Source: Piper betle (Eukaryota > Streptophyta > Magnoliopsida > Piperales > Piperaceae). From it: a DNA stretch of 64,000 bases. The notes below the pieces were generated by a model. The model was not told the DNA's origin, did no database searches, and worked only from the letters and a program-made list of their open reading frames with translations. Position 1 is the stretch's first letter, and the number at the start of each line of letters is the position of its first letter. The translations under genes and the position numbers were made by a program. Shown one piece after another: positions 22,850 through 33,566 of this stretch. The DNA is taken from contig JAURVB010001837.1 of assembly GCA_033002965.1 (NCBI GenBank), forward strand, positions 62,001 through 126,000. Reading direction: 5' to 3'.

Positions 22850-23250
22850 CAATGTGTAACCAAATCCACTGACATCAACATGAATATTATACAATCTAGA
22901 ATGTCAGAAGTGCCACTTACCATACGAGCTTTTGCTTCCTTGTGCTCTTTATCATCCACGGCTTCATAAAAAATCTCTATTAGGCATTCGTTTCTCTATT
23001 ATATACCGTCGATGAAACAAGCATGCAATCGATCTGAACAAGGGTCAAGCTTAAGACGGCAAATTGATGGAATGTTTAACGTTTGCGTTTCACGAGTGCA
23101 TCATGTCATATGATCTACTGATTTTTCATCAAGTGGTCATTGTCCATTCAAAGGATGATTGACGGGTGCCTAAATTTTCCAGGCCAGCTTCTTGACCTTG
23201 AGGTTCACTTTCTACCATCTGATCTTTTCCAATCTTTCATCGAATTACGA
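22850..23250 (-). other. Gene-like fragment shared with the 56-kb duplication unit
   Basis: On the minus strand this segment reads 'GGTCAAGAAGCTGGCCTGGAAAATTTAGGCACCCGTCAAT'. Farther on comes an open stretch EIFYEAVDDKEHKEAKARM followed by GTAAGT, which looks like an exon with a splice donor. The same sequence on the + strand occurs at 56340-56680 and 60660-61000, where the frame is broken. The protein family is not recognised. It may be a captured gene fragment or part of an unidentified gene. Confidence 0.35.
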
Positions 23251-24264
23251 TAGAAGACGCAATAATACAACATACTATTCTTACTATGTGCTTTAAACTC
23301 TGGTTATATTTCTATCATCCAAATGAACTTGATTCCGAACCTTTTATCTGGATCGCCCGCATCATAGGACAAAAAACATGCCAGAAGTATGGAAAAATAA
23401 ATATTCAATCCTCTTCTCCAATTTGGGCCAAAGTACACGATCAAAAAATATGGGTTTGGTGTACCAAAAAAAAATGGAATATGGCTCTCAACAACAATGA
23501 AGCAAGAATTGATCACCCTTTAGTGGGCAAAACCTCACTGTAAATGAAAAACCTCTCGCTGCTAGATCCTCGGTCACCTTATCTTATAGATCATATCACT
23601 GTATCTGTGAGTAAGTGGTCATCCTTTTGAAAAATACAAGTTGAGTATGGGCTCTCACAGCACAACAACGAGATAAAAGTATAACTGATATTTTTGGCCT
23701 CACAGTTTGAGAAGACCCTGGACTCCAGCGATATTGGAGGCATACAAAATTAATGGGTTGTCAGCCATCCAAAATTTTGAGCTTCATAGGAACAAATTCT
23801 ATAATCACTGGTTATATTGCTGCAAATGCATATGTAGAAAAAAAATGATCATAATGACTTCTCATCAGTCATCAACTCCCTGTGAAACTTCATAATCGTG
23901 ATTGCAACATCACTTGATTTTCTTCCTTTGAAGATGAATTTGAACAACTTGAATTATCCTCACTGCTTAGATCTGAGGCCTGTCAAGCACTCTCTTTCAT
24001 GCATTAGCACCGTTTTTAAAAAAGCTAAGAGCTCATCACACCTGTGTAAATTAACTTCACAATCAGTGCTCTTACCAATTGAACCATGCACAGACCTTAC
24101 CAAAGTCTTCAAATTGGAAAGTTGCATCAAACATTCAACTATTTTTCATCAATAAATCATTTAAATAGGTGATGTTGCCCAATGTTTTTAGTCTCTCAGA
24201 AAGTACAAAAATATTCACCTCTTTGAAATGGGTAAACAACTGTAGAACAGCTTTGCGCTCTTCC
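23251..24264. other. 3' flank of the DTW-domain gene
   Basis: Sequence immediately left of the minus-strand DTW gene. The part next to the stop is probably its 3' UTR. A frame at 24135-24374 overlapping the end of the gene is an alternative-frame shadow. No other gene recognised. Confidence 0.3.
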
Positions 24265-25413
24265 TCATTGGGCAACTCGCAAAGAGTTTTGCTTCCTAAT
24301 TTTCTCGGCTTTGCATCGCCTCTGATCACTGACCATGGACTCAAAAACAGCCAGCAAATCATCCAATCCATCACAATCTTCCCCCAGTTTCTTCAATGCA
24401 CATACTATGCTCTCAACAGTGGACAAGCATCCAGCCTTTGGCTGATGTCTGACTTCGTTGTACAAACTAGATTCTCTTACATCCAATCTCAAATGGGGCA
24501 GAATCTTCAACCATGGATTCTCATGGCACATCCTCTTAGCCTTCCCCCAAGTCCCATCCAAAACTATCAAGTTCTTCACCTCAAAATCAACATCATCAAT
24601 GCTCACAGATTTTTCACTGGGGAATAAAACAGCAGACCCTGGTGGGATCACCAGCTCATACTCCTCTACCTCCTCAAACTCCATCCCATTTTGCTTTTTT
24701 CGAATCTTCTTAACAGTAAAACCACTAGATATGATAGACTCGCAGACTGGCGAGGCTAAGAGCCAACTAAAACTTGGCTCCTCCGTATGCTTCTGAAGTG
24801 CTCCAATCCGAGTTATCGTGCTTGTAAAAACTCGAAAGTCATCAGCTTCGTCCACAGATTCTGATTGCTTAAATCCATTTTGCGATCTTGAATTGAAAAT
24901 CGGGTGACCATGAGCAGACATCCCATTGCCGCCATCATCGAAACCATTCTTCCGCATCACAGAAAAAGCATCCACACGATCAAATTTCAGTTTCTCTGAC
25001 TTTTCACAATTGCTAAAATTGCATTGACAAACTACATCATCAAATTTCGTTCTTTTATCATCATCTGAACAAGCAATCATCTCACTATGGACAAAATCAT
25101 TGAAAATTTTCGACAATTCGGACAAACAATTGCCTTCCCTAATCAAATTTCTAACAATTCCACCCATTGATCTGATTTCGAAGTGCGATTGGAAATAGAT
25201 GTCGGAAACGGAAACCACACTCACATTTTTCAAACCGAGCTTGACGATGCGGGTGGAGTTGAGCGGATGGCTCCTCTCCTGCCTGTGCTGCAAGATGGTG
25301 ACCGCCACCGAGTTGTCGACGGGGGAGCGCTTGAAGCGGCCGCAGAGGCAGACGGAGGCCGGCTTCGAGCAGGCGGAGCAGACGACCCTCCGCCCCGCCG
25401 CGGGCTCGGCCAT
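24265..25413 (-). CDS. DTW-domain protein, probable tRNA-uridine aminocarboxypropyltransferase
   Basis: The DTW/TapT family (E. coli TapT, human DTWD1/DTWD2) transfers the aminocarboxypropyl group of SAM to uridine in tRNA, making acp3U. The single exon encodes 382 residues. The N-terminal cysteine cluster has C12, C15, C22 and C24 (VVCSACSKPASVCLCGRFKR). The family segment ILQHRQERSHPLNSTRIV follows. The signature D-x-T-W is present as LIVLDGTWGKAKRM near residues 282-295, then RLDVRESSLYNEVRHQPKAG and GCLSTVESI. The central region (about residues 100-240) is low in conservation and rich in Ser/Asp, likely a plant-specific insertion. The ATG at 25413 is chosen because it starts 11 residues before the first zinc cysteine. 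This is the only full-length gene in the repeat-rich middle of the window. Family is secure; the exact tRNA position is not inferable. Confidence 0.9.
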   Translation of the reverse strand: MAEPAAGRRVVCSACSKPASVCLCGRFKRSPVDNSVAVTILQHRQERSHPLNSTRIVKLGLKNVSVVSVSDIYFQSHFEIRSMGGIVRNLIREGNCLSELSKIFNDFVHSEMIACSDDDKRTKFDDVVCQCNFSNCEKSEKLKFDRVDAFSVMRKNGFDDGGNGMSAHGHPIFNSRSQNGFKQSESVDEADDFRVFTSTITRIGALQKHTEEPSFSWLLASPVCESIISSGFTVKKIRKKQNGMEFEEVEEYELVIPPGSAVLFPSEKSVSIDDVDFEVKNLIVLDGTWGKAKRMCHENPWLKILPHLRLDVRESSLYNEVRHQPKAGCLSTVESIVCALKKLGEDCDGLDDLLAVFESMVSDQRRCKAEKIRKQNSLRVAQ

Positions 25414-25585
25414 GTCGGCGGCGGCGGAGCCGCGGTGGAAGCTGCGATTCGCCGCAAAAAGCAGGAAAGATTGGAACTTTGGAAGAAGAAGCTCCGGCGA
25501 AGGAGCCGCTGCGGCGGGAGGAGCAAAGAAAGCTTTGGGAGGACGGCCACGATAGACCGCCGTCGGCGATGGCCGCCGGCTGGGG

Positions 25586-25620
25586 GGGGGAAGAGGAAGA
25601 GGAAGATGAAATAGGGTTTA
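25586..25620 (-). promoter_or_regulatory. Leader/promoter of the DTW gene with telo-box-like motif
   Basis: On the minus strand the sequence reads AAACCCTA (25619-25612), then a CTTCCT-repeat pyrimidine tract, about 170-200 bases before the ATG. AAACCCTA plus a CT-rich leader is common in plant translation-related genes. No clear TATA box is seen. Confidence 0.45.
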
Positions 25621-26340
25621 ACAGGCTTTAAAATCTAGGGATTTAGATTAATCTTAATAATAAAAGATTTACAATTTTATTTATTAAGTGGATTAACATT
25701 TATACTCACCAAATATTAAAAACATTTATACTATCAATTTTGTTTAAAAAAATAACGATTTTATTTTTTTGTACCAAAAAATATTTAAATTAAAATACGC
25801 AACCTAATTTTGCATCAAAACGTTTATTGCTAAAACAAACAATTTATGTCATAAAAACAATGTAGTAAGTTGAAAGATCACTTAAACCCACTTTTTACTT
25901 ACAACGTATTTAAGGTATATGGCTAATGATTTTTTTTAATTTAAAAATTAATTAATTTAATAATTTTTTAGTAATTATGAGATGTTAGAATTAGATCATT
26001 ATTGCATGCAATAAAAATAAATAGCTTAACATCATTAAGATTATCAATAATCTTCTTAATAAACATCATTGGCCCACATATAAATGGTATTATTTGGGGG
26101 GAAAATAATGAAAATTGTTTTTAAAACATATCTAGCTGCACAAGTTATTTAATTTAGAAAGAAAAAAACTCCTAAACCAAGTTAACTGATGGGCAATTTG
26201 GGTTCCATTCTTAGTGGTGCAATGTTTGGGGCATTAATCTTCTACCAAACTATATAGTGAAGTCAGTTGGCCTACTATACTGTGGTAGAATGACAGCACC
26301 TCGCACGTCGCACCTGATGAGCATATCACAAAAAATAAAC
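25621..26340. other. AT-rich spacer
   Basis: No gene or bounded repeat recognised between the DTW leader and the TRIM region. Confidence 0.3.
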
Positions 26341-26360
26341 ATCAAAGGACTTAAAAGAGT

Positions 26361-26466
26361 AAGTCACCCATGGCTCCCTTTCAACGGAAAGACATAATCA
26401 GCATCCAAAAATTAAGTCACCCATGGCTCCCTTTCAACGAAAAGACATAATCAGCATCCAAAAATG
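26361..26466 (+). repeat. 53-bp tandem duplication (two copies)
   Basis: The unit starting AAGTCACCCATGGCTCCCTT at 26361 is repeated at 26414 with only one or two differences, suggesting a recent duplication. Confidence 0.85.
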
Positions 26467-26484
26467 AAGCCCCGGCTGAGAGTT

Positions 26485-27155
26485 GGTGTAATAACGCGCC
26501 CTAAAGGGCGGGCGTAAGTTATTTCTGTAAAATTGGTTAACTAAATTAAAAATCTATAATTTATGGAATTAAGTTGAGGGATCTCATTGTCCACCCAATC
26601 TACCCATCTTAATAAATTTTGTTATTAAAATTTCTCAGTTGGCGTATTGCTAACTTCAACACATGTCTTTCTTTCTTTGGCCCATACTTTGCCATTACTA
26701 ACCTCAGCACACATTTTTTCTAGCCTGTCGTCTTTTTGTGGCCTGTGACCGGCCTCCAATTCATCATCTAACGCAAAATTAGAGTTTATCTCGTGACCGG
26801 CCTCTATTTCACTTGGCCTATTGCTAACCTTAACACATGTCCTTCTCTGGCCAACTGTCTTTCTTTGGCCCGTGACCAGCCTCCAACTTACCATTTAACA
26901 CAGAATCAGAGTCTGGCTCGTGACCGGCCTCCATCTCACTATCTAACACAAAACTAGAGTCTGGCCCATAATTAACTTCTATCCCATTATCTAACATAGA
27001 ACCAAATTATTCAAATACCATTTATAATAATGAGGTAAGTTATCTCTTAAAAAATGATTAACAAAGTTAAAGAACTATATTCTCATTTATAAATAAGATC
27101 TTATCTCAATAGGTATTAAATGTAAGACTAAATTGATAGATCCCATAATTAATTA
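26485..27155 (-). mobile_element. TRIM element with expanded internal repeats
   Basis: Two LTR-like segments of the TRIM family lie in minus orientation at about 26485-26600 and 27025-27150. Both carry the 'GGTTAAC..AGTTAAAgAtCTATA' and 'ATTAAGTTGAGGGATCTC'-type sequence seen at 16.6-17.8 kb and 60.2 kb. The internal region (26640-26990) is enlarged by about four copies of a roughly 57-base piece around 'GTGACCGGCCTCCAA' and 'ATCTAACacAaAATtAGAGTCT'. No coding sequence. Confidence 0.6.
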
Positions 27156-28705
27156 CATTCATCAACCAAATTCACTCGGGTATATACAGTATTGTTTTCT
27201 GCGAGTCATATTTGTAGAGGTATAATTCCTAAATTAAATATATTGAGGAAGAGGTTGTGGTTATATACGGGTACACAGGGACTGGTTCTCTTCTGATGTG
27301 TGGCCCTACCATCAATTTGGAAAGAAAGGATTTACTTTCTGTGTGCTGATAAGCTGGGCTTTCTTCTTTGAACATCTTTCCAAACGAATAGGCAAAGTAT
27401 GAATTGACGAGATTATGGGTTCCTCAAAATAAGGTGGTCTACTGAGGAAGGTCAGCGAGGGAAACAGGTTAGAGTTGGAAAAGAAAGGAGGATTAGCTTG
27501 TCTGGAGTTGGATAAGGGCATCAATCTGATCGAAAAAGCTCTCATTTCTATAGCTTCGCAATTCCACTGGCATAAACACATGTACCATCAAATTTCAAGC
27601 AATACCATGTTTTTGAGAGAAAATACGAGTCAAGTGGGGAAAATATCTAAACTTATAGTATTCCTTATTGTTAAATGAACAAAAATTGAAAGAATTACAT
27701 GAAACAGAACATAAATTGCGATCAGTTACAAGTGTTTAGTAAAAGGTAATGCGTTTGCTCAGTGAGGATCAGCAAGAATGGCAGTTAAAACAACACTTCA
27801 ATTTTTAACTGTAGACTCATTTAAGCAATAATAACAAAAGCCACAGCATACTCCACACGGATGTGTGGAACCATCATAATTTGGCCTTAAGTTTGGCAGA
27901 GATTGTGTCAATATATAATTAAAATCTATTTTGTAATAATGTGCAACTGTATTAGTTGTTAATGTTAAAAGGTGCTCCCCACAAAAATAATAATGAATAA
28001 GATCACTAAGTCCGCGAGTAACACAACTTTATATATGCAAAATACAATCATAACCAGAAATGTTGGGACCCAAACCCTTAAATTCATAATTAAATAACTT
28101 TATGATAAGAACCCAACTCATCTAACATTACCATCAAAAACTTACTAGGGTGGGTTGGCGCCCAATATATTAACAGAGTATGAGCCTATAGATCTTTGGA
28201 ATGTAAGATCTTCAAATAGTTAACCTTACGTCTAATTAATAACTATTAGAGTAAATCTAGTATATTACTGATGGTATGTAAGATATTCAAAAATTCTTAC
28301 TCGTGTTGATTCTTTCTCCAACTATTGTTCTCCTCCCAAGGGTAGGTTTTTACATGCTATTCACTCGTTCGCCACCGCAAACACCACTTCTGGTCTAATT
28401 TGCATGTGTTAAGTATGTCGCTAGCATTCATCCCGAGCCTAGTTCGAATTCTCGATAAGATTCATAATTGCGTTACTTATAACTTCCTTTGTAGACAAAG
28501 TGGATGCAATGTCTCTCACAATGCAAAATAAAGTTTAATAATTAGTAACAGCCAATTCCCAAGTGTGTGTATATATATACATAAATACAAAAAATAGCCA
28601 TGCTATTGGGATATTAAAAACTATTGATCTTTTTAGTCATAGTATTACGTATTCTCAAATAAAAACTATAGTGCTCTTATTAAAATCCCCTCCATATACT
28701 AGTAG
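27156..28705. other. Spacer between TRIM and MULE-like element
   Basis: No gene recognised. A frame at 27475-27678 lacks an ATG start and family features. Around 28150-28320 there is 'gggtgggttggcgcccaatatatt', possibly the edge of an unidentified retroelement. Confidence 0.3.
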
Positions 28706-28709
28706 AAAA

Positions 28710-28741
28710 ATGACCCAAATAGCGTGACAATTGACCATTTT
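28710..28741 (+). repeat. Left terminal inverted repeat of the MULE-like element
   Basis: 32 bases, perfect inverted match to 33231-33262. Confidence 0.85.
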
Positions 28742-29419
28742 TCCATGACAAATTTTAATTTGCCTCGGGAAATTGTTATAGTTGGCCATCGGGACAGTTA
28801 CAGCTGGGACAAACCAAATGTTGCCACAATTAACGTTGGCAAAAAATTTAGCCGCTATTTAGTCGTAGCTACCCCGTGACAAAATTTAACTACACCACAA
28901 CCATAATTTAACGACACCACGACCGTGGTTGTCTGGTGGCAAAATTTACCCACAGTAAAGTCGTAGTCTGTTGGAAAACTTTTAAAATGATAAAAAAATG
29001 TGAGTTGGCAATGACAATCCGGCAGACGTAGAGGCAGGAGCAGGTAGTGCGGTGGAGCTAGCAAATATAAAATAACAAGATGTAAACCTTTATTATTTGT
29101 GAACTTATTATTTGAGGGTTCATATTGGGTTGTTGCATAAATGTAAATATAGAGAAATTTTAAAATACAGATTAATATAAACCACTAGATAAAAAATAAT
29201 AGTCACACTATCCGTTAACAAAGGTCACAAATAAAAAGAGTTCACACTTGCTCGTCTTTCACGATAAACATAACACACACATATAGGATTACCAAGTAAG
29301 AGGCAAGAATATTTTCTTGTACCACAATTTAATATAAGTCATTTGATTATAACGACAAATTATATTTATTCATTTAAATAAAAAGACGGCAGGGGAATTT
29401 TCAAACCCCTCCCCGGTGC

Positions 29420-29935
29420 AACTAGCTGCCGGCAAATGTGGCCCAAGCCGCCACCCCTACGACGATGATGACCACCCTAAACCGCCACCCGCCCACTGCC
29501 CCTTGCGAAGATGATGACGATGACCGGCCCATGCCGCCGCAGCCCCCCTGCCGCCTCTATAACGATGACAACCGGCCCAACCTGCATCTGCCCCCCACCC
29601 GCCGCCCCCTGTGATGACGACGTCCGCCCCAAGCTGCCACCTACCCACCACCCCCTGCAATGACGACGAGCCGCCACAAGCCGCCGCCCCCTACAATGAC
29701 GACAGACTGGCCCAAGCCGCGCACAGCCCCCTGCAACGATGACGACCACCCCAAGCCTCCACTCTCTCTGTCGCGGCCTCCTGCCACCACCCGCCGCTGT
29801 GCACCCCCAACCCCACCCCACCCCCCTCCCCCCACCCCCACCCCCTGCACTGGCCTCTACCACCACCCCCACTGCGGGGCCCGCCCATGCTACCACCACC
29901 CTCACTGCCGTTCGCAGCCGCAACTAAGCTCGACT
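29420..29935. repeat. C-rich minisatellite tract
   Basis: About nine degenerate units around 'CCGCCCCCTGCAATGACGACGACC' and 'GGCCCAAGCCGCC', roughly 40-60 bases apart. Long frames on both strands are a by-product of the repeat and are not called genes. The tract directly adjoins the 37-base TTGACTCG array. Confidence 0.65.
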
Positions 29936-29936
29936 A

Positions 29937-30170
29937 GAATAAAAAAATAGACTCTATCTCGACTCAAGTCAAATCAATAAAAAATTGACTTGGTCTCGAC
30001 TCGAGTAAAGTCAATAAAACATTATACTCGGTCTCGACTTGAGTCAAGTCAATAAAAAATTGACTCGGTCTTGACTCAAGTCAAGTTAATAAAAAATTGA
30101 CTCGGGCTCAACTCGAGTCAAGTCAATAAAAACTTGACTCCGTCTCGAATCGAGTTAATATTCTGAAATA
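29937..30170 (+). repeat. 37-bp tandem array of the TTGACTCG/CGAGTCAA palindrome
   Basis: AATAAAA landmarks occur at 29976, 30013, 30051, 30088 and 30125, giving periods of 37-38 bases. The consensus unit is AATAAAAAATTGACTCGGTC followed by TCGACTCGAGTCAAGTC. About six copies with point differences. Confidence 0.8.
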
Positions 30171-30529
30171 ATGTGTCCTAACTTGGTAAACGGTTGTAAA
30201 ATTAATTTTGTGATCAACTATACATTAAAAAAATGGTAGACTCTTATATATTCTAATAACAATTAAATTATGTTGATGAAGTTGGAAACACATCAGAATC
30301 AAAACACATGAGAGCCATCTCATTTAACTTTTTCCACATGATGAATAAAAGTACAAACTTACAAGTTACAAATTTGTCAAGTTTGATTAAAGTCAATAAC
30401 AATTCATGGAACAAGTTACAAATCACTAAGATTATACGGTCCTTCCAAATTCGGAACTATTATAGTCGTTTTGCATCACTGCTTTGAGATTCGCCATCAT
30501 CGCACCAACGCCCCTGAATAGACTCCACG

Positions 30530-30731
30530 TAGGGTTGCTAATTGAGCGAGCTAGCTCGTGAGTACTCAGCGTTCGGCTCGGCTTGACTCGACTCGAAACT
30601 CGACATTTAAATACTTGAGCTCAAACTCGAATCTTATGAGCCGAGCTTGAGCAAGGCCATGTTCGACTCGACTCGACTCGTAGCTCGACTCGATAAAATA
30701 ATATAATAATATAGTTTTATATTATAATATA

Positions 30732-30774
<43 letters not shown>

Positions 30775-31129
30775 ATATAATAACAAAGAAGTGAGACAGT
30801 TGAGATGGTAAGTATTCAAGTTGTTGACATCAAGGTTGTGGGTTCAATCCACATTGATAGCATTTTTTTTAAAGTGAGGTACTTTTGACTTTTAATCGAG
30901 CCGGTTTCGAGTTCACGAATGAGTTGTGTTCGAGCTCGAAAAAATTAAATAGTTTAAGTGTATTCGAGCTCGAGTTGAACTCGAACACATAAAAGATATT
31001 CGAGTTGAACTTGAGCATATATGTTCAAAACTCGTTCGATCTCGAGTCAAGTTTGAACGAGTTTCGAACTATTCGAGCCGAGTTCGAACACAAGTCGAGC
31101 TCGGCTCGCTCACTCGATTAGCACCCCTA
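30530..31129. mobile_element. hAT-like non-autonomous element with exact 8-bp target duplication
   Basis: Octamer ACTCCACG is present at 30522-30529 and 31130-31137. The element begins TAGGGTTGCTAATTGAGCGA and ends TCGATTAGCACCCCTA, imperfect inverted repeats. The 600-base interior is full of CTCGAGCTCG-type pieces, a (TA)n run near 30726-30768 and a tRNA-like box B (GGTTCAATCC) near 30841. No transposase. Confidence 0.8.
30726..30768. repeat. TA-rich microsatellite
   Basis: Almost pure TA run with one short interruption, within the hAT-like element. Confidence 0.8.
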
Positions 31130-31253
31130 ACTCCACGGCTCCACTTTCGGATGGAATATTTTTTTTCCCTACATATTTAAAAATAAAATATGGCAAATAA
31201 TCACATAAATTACATATAACAAAGATTAAAATAAGGGTTGTGTTAGGCAACAT

Positions 31254-32960
31254 TACTGATGAGCTACAATTGTAGGGCAAGTGCATTTATCATGCCCAAC
31301 TCCCCGTTTATTGCAACCATGGCATAACCTATCTTTTATCATATAATCCACTGCAAGTTCTTTGCCACTCTTCTATCTTTTACCACTTCTTTTTGTCTTT
31401 GATTGTGTCAGTGGATGTACGTGTATTCTATGATGTACTTGCATTCCATACTAAACTTGTATTCTGTGATGTGGATCATCTACCACATCTTTTACCAATT
31501 TCTCTATCTCTAAAAGTTTTTGCTTGGCGAGGTCAAATTTCTCAGATGATGAATATGTATTTTTGGCCCATCGATTAAATATACAGTGCAATTCTCCCCA
31601 ATTAGAAAATAAAGCTTTGTTGCAATCACTACGAAGTTCCAGTCCATTACCATCAAAAATAACTTCCTTTGCTATTTCAAGTGTCCATCTCTTCATGATA
31701 TAGAGTTGAGAAAATATCCCCCTCATTCAATCTCATTATATATAGCAAATATCTACATGGAATACCTTCACTTTCCAAAAGTTGACAACTACATGTGCAT
31801 CTATTGTCAACTCCGTTGTAAGTAACACGTGCAACCAACTCTTTATTACTTCTGCATCATGTTACATCTACTGTTCAACATCCTCCTCATCTAATTTCTT
31901 ATGAGATGAGCAACAAACCAAACAGAATTATAATTCTTCTTGAAACTTATAAAATACTTTTCTAGTATAAACCTTTGTCATCTTACATTCCACCTTGAAT
32001 GGAGTGACCAATTTGGGGCTTTTATATGAGTTTTCATAAGATTCTTTTGTTTTGTTCAATCTCTGTTTTTGATAGCTCTCTCAAATCTATGTATAAACTC
32101 AATAAGGTTATTTTTTTGTTCACATACCTTGAGTAAAATGAGTTTTGAGATTCACTTCTTTGCGAACTTCTTATACCAGCCAAAAATATACCTTTACTAT
32201 ACACAGGTACCCACACATGACGAATTGCATATATAGATTTTAACCACTCATTTTTTACCACGCAATTGTCTTTCATTATTTCACTCCATTGTGATTTAAA
32301 TTCTTTTATTTTTGGCACCATAAATTAAACTATGAAATTGCTCATAAAACTCCCTTTTGTGAGCAATTGCACCTAATTTTTCACTCTCCTTTTTAAGGAT
32401 ATGCCAAATGCAAACACGATGATATGGTATAGGAAATATCAATTTAATTGTTTTATCTATTGCAAGATTTTGATCAGTAATAATTGTTCATGGATGCCTT
32501 CCATCCATGCATTTAAAAATGTTTCAAACAGCCATACAAATGACTCAGTCTTCTCATTACACAAAATAACACATAATTGTTTGTCTGTGATGGTTTATTC
32601 CAATGAATGGTGCAAAAATAAGTGCATATTTATTTGTATCATATGTTGTATCAAAAATCACCACGTTTGAGAAAAACTGATAATTTTTTCTTGCAATTCC
32701 ATTGGCCCAAAAACAATGCTTTAATCTACCCTCATCATCTACTACATAGCAATAAAAAAAGGAGTCATTCATCTCTTTTATTTCCTCAAAATATTCCAAC
32801 AATAATTGGACATCTATTTCCTTTATCTCTTCTTTATTTTTTATTTGGGCATTTCTAATATCTTTCTCTGTACAACCAATATTTTCAGCCTCAATTTCTA
32901 GCACAGACATTAGTTGAAAAGTTTTTATGTTAGCCTCTCCAAATGGGATCAATCAAATTT
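31254..32960 (-). pseudogene. FAR1/FHY3-like (MULE transposase domain) pseudogene
   Basis: FAR1-family proteins derive from Mutator-like transposases. Minus-strand pieces in order: 32952-32557 contains GRLKHCFWANGIARKNYQFF and VVIFDTTYDTNKYALIFAPF, the MULE domain core with its conserved DTTY segment, then FIGINHHRQTIMC. A broken stretch (32556-32330) with several stops follows. 32321-32034 contains KSIYAIRHVWVPVYSKGIFL and RSSQRSESQNSFYSRYVNKK. A SWIM-like zinc motif near 31830-31770 reads CSCQLLESEGIPCRY (final His replaced by Tyr). 31726-31451 is the C-terminal region, and a zinc-knuckle-like CHGCNKRGVGHDKC lies near 31340-31300. Multiple stops and shifts show it is dead. Its position between 32-bp inverted repeats argues it was the transposase of that element rather than a domesticated gene. 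Confidence 0.75.
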
Positions 32961-33161
32961 TAGTGTATACTTGTAGCGTGCCTATGTGATTTGAGAAATT
33001 AAGTTTTTGATGGTGTAAGGTGTGCACGACTATGTCCTTCTTTAAAATGCATGACCTTCCATGTGCCCTCTTTATTTTTAGTTACCCTGATGCGTGCTTG
33101 ACAATCTTCTCTAATTATAGGATGAGTTCTATTTTTTCTGTTGTGGGGTATTTCTCTTTGG

Positions 33162-33171
33162 GGGGGGGGGT
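33162..33171 (+). repeat. Poly(G) run
   Basis: Ten consecutive G bases in an otherwise AT-rich stretch just inside the right inverted repeat. Confidence 0.8.
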
Positions 33172-33230
33172 GCACTTGACAGTTTATAAGGTTCCCGTTA
33201 GATGATAGAACCTCTCACGTAATTATGAAC

Positions 33231-33262
33231 AAAATGGTCAATTGTCACGCTATTTGGGTCAT
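33231..33262 (-). repeat. Right terminal inverted repeat of the MULE-like element
   Basis: Perfect 32-base inverted partner of 28710-28741. Confidence 0.85.
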
Positions 33263-33566
33263 GGGAAAATGGTAATTACTTGTGACATTGAAGCATCATG
33301 CCAATTACTAATAAACGATAAACGGATTTTCTGTGCTGAATCCCTACGTCTAAGTAAAGTACATAAAGGAATATTAATTTAGTAAAGCAAATTAAGCAAC
33401 AAACTATTTAAGCAATTAGTAGCAATAGAACTTGGGTTTTGGAGGAGACAAGATGAAAAATATGTGGTCACGAAAGGAAGAAGGGCTGAGTCTGAGCCAC
33501 GACAGCCCTCTTCTACCAAGTTGAATGTACAACAACTTTGATTCTAAGGCAAAGCTTGCGAACAGG

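Larger units (their letters stand above)
28710..33262 (-). mobile_element. Mutator-like DNA transposon with perfect 32-bp terminal inverted repeats
   Basis: 28710-28741 (starting ATGACCCAAATAGCGTGACA) is the exact reverse complement of 33231-33262. The 4.55-kb segment between them contains a decayed FAR1/MULE-type transposase on the minus strand. Next to the left repeat, subterminal pieces such as 'GTGACAAAATTTAaCtacACCAC' repeat in both orientations (28780-28950). Two later insertions lie inside: a GC-rich/TTGACTCG module (29.4-30.2 kb) and an hAT-like element (30530-31129). The outer flank ACTAGTAGAAAAA looks CACTA-like, but the encoded protein is MULE-type. A 9-bp target duplication was not found. 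Confidence 0.65.

Noticed and set aside
24040..24100. tRNA-like sequence on the minus strand (GGTTCAATTGGTAAGAGCACTGATTGTGAAG)
   Set aside because: A D-arm-like half is visible, but no acceptor stem or T-loop (GGTTCRANNCC) is found at the right spacing.
29477..29923. 148-codon Gly/Val-rich minus-strand frame
   Set aside because: Product of the C-rich minisatellite; no signal peptide or family motif, and it lies inside a transposon.
31254..32960. Functional domesticated FAR1/FHY3 gene
   Set aside because: Several stops and frame changes, a SWIM His replaced by Tyr, and flanking perfect inverted repeats argue for a dead transposase.
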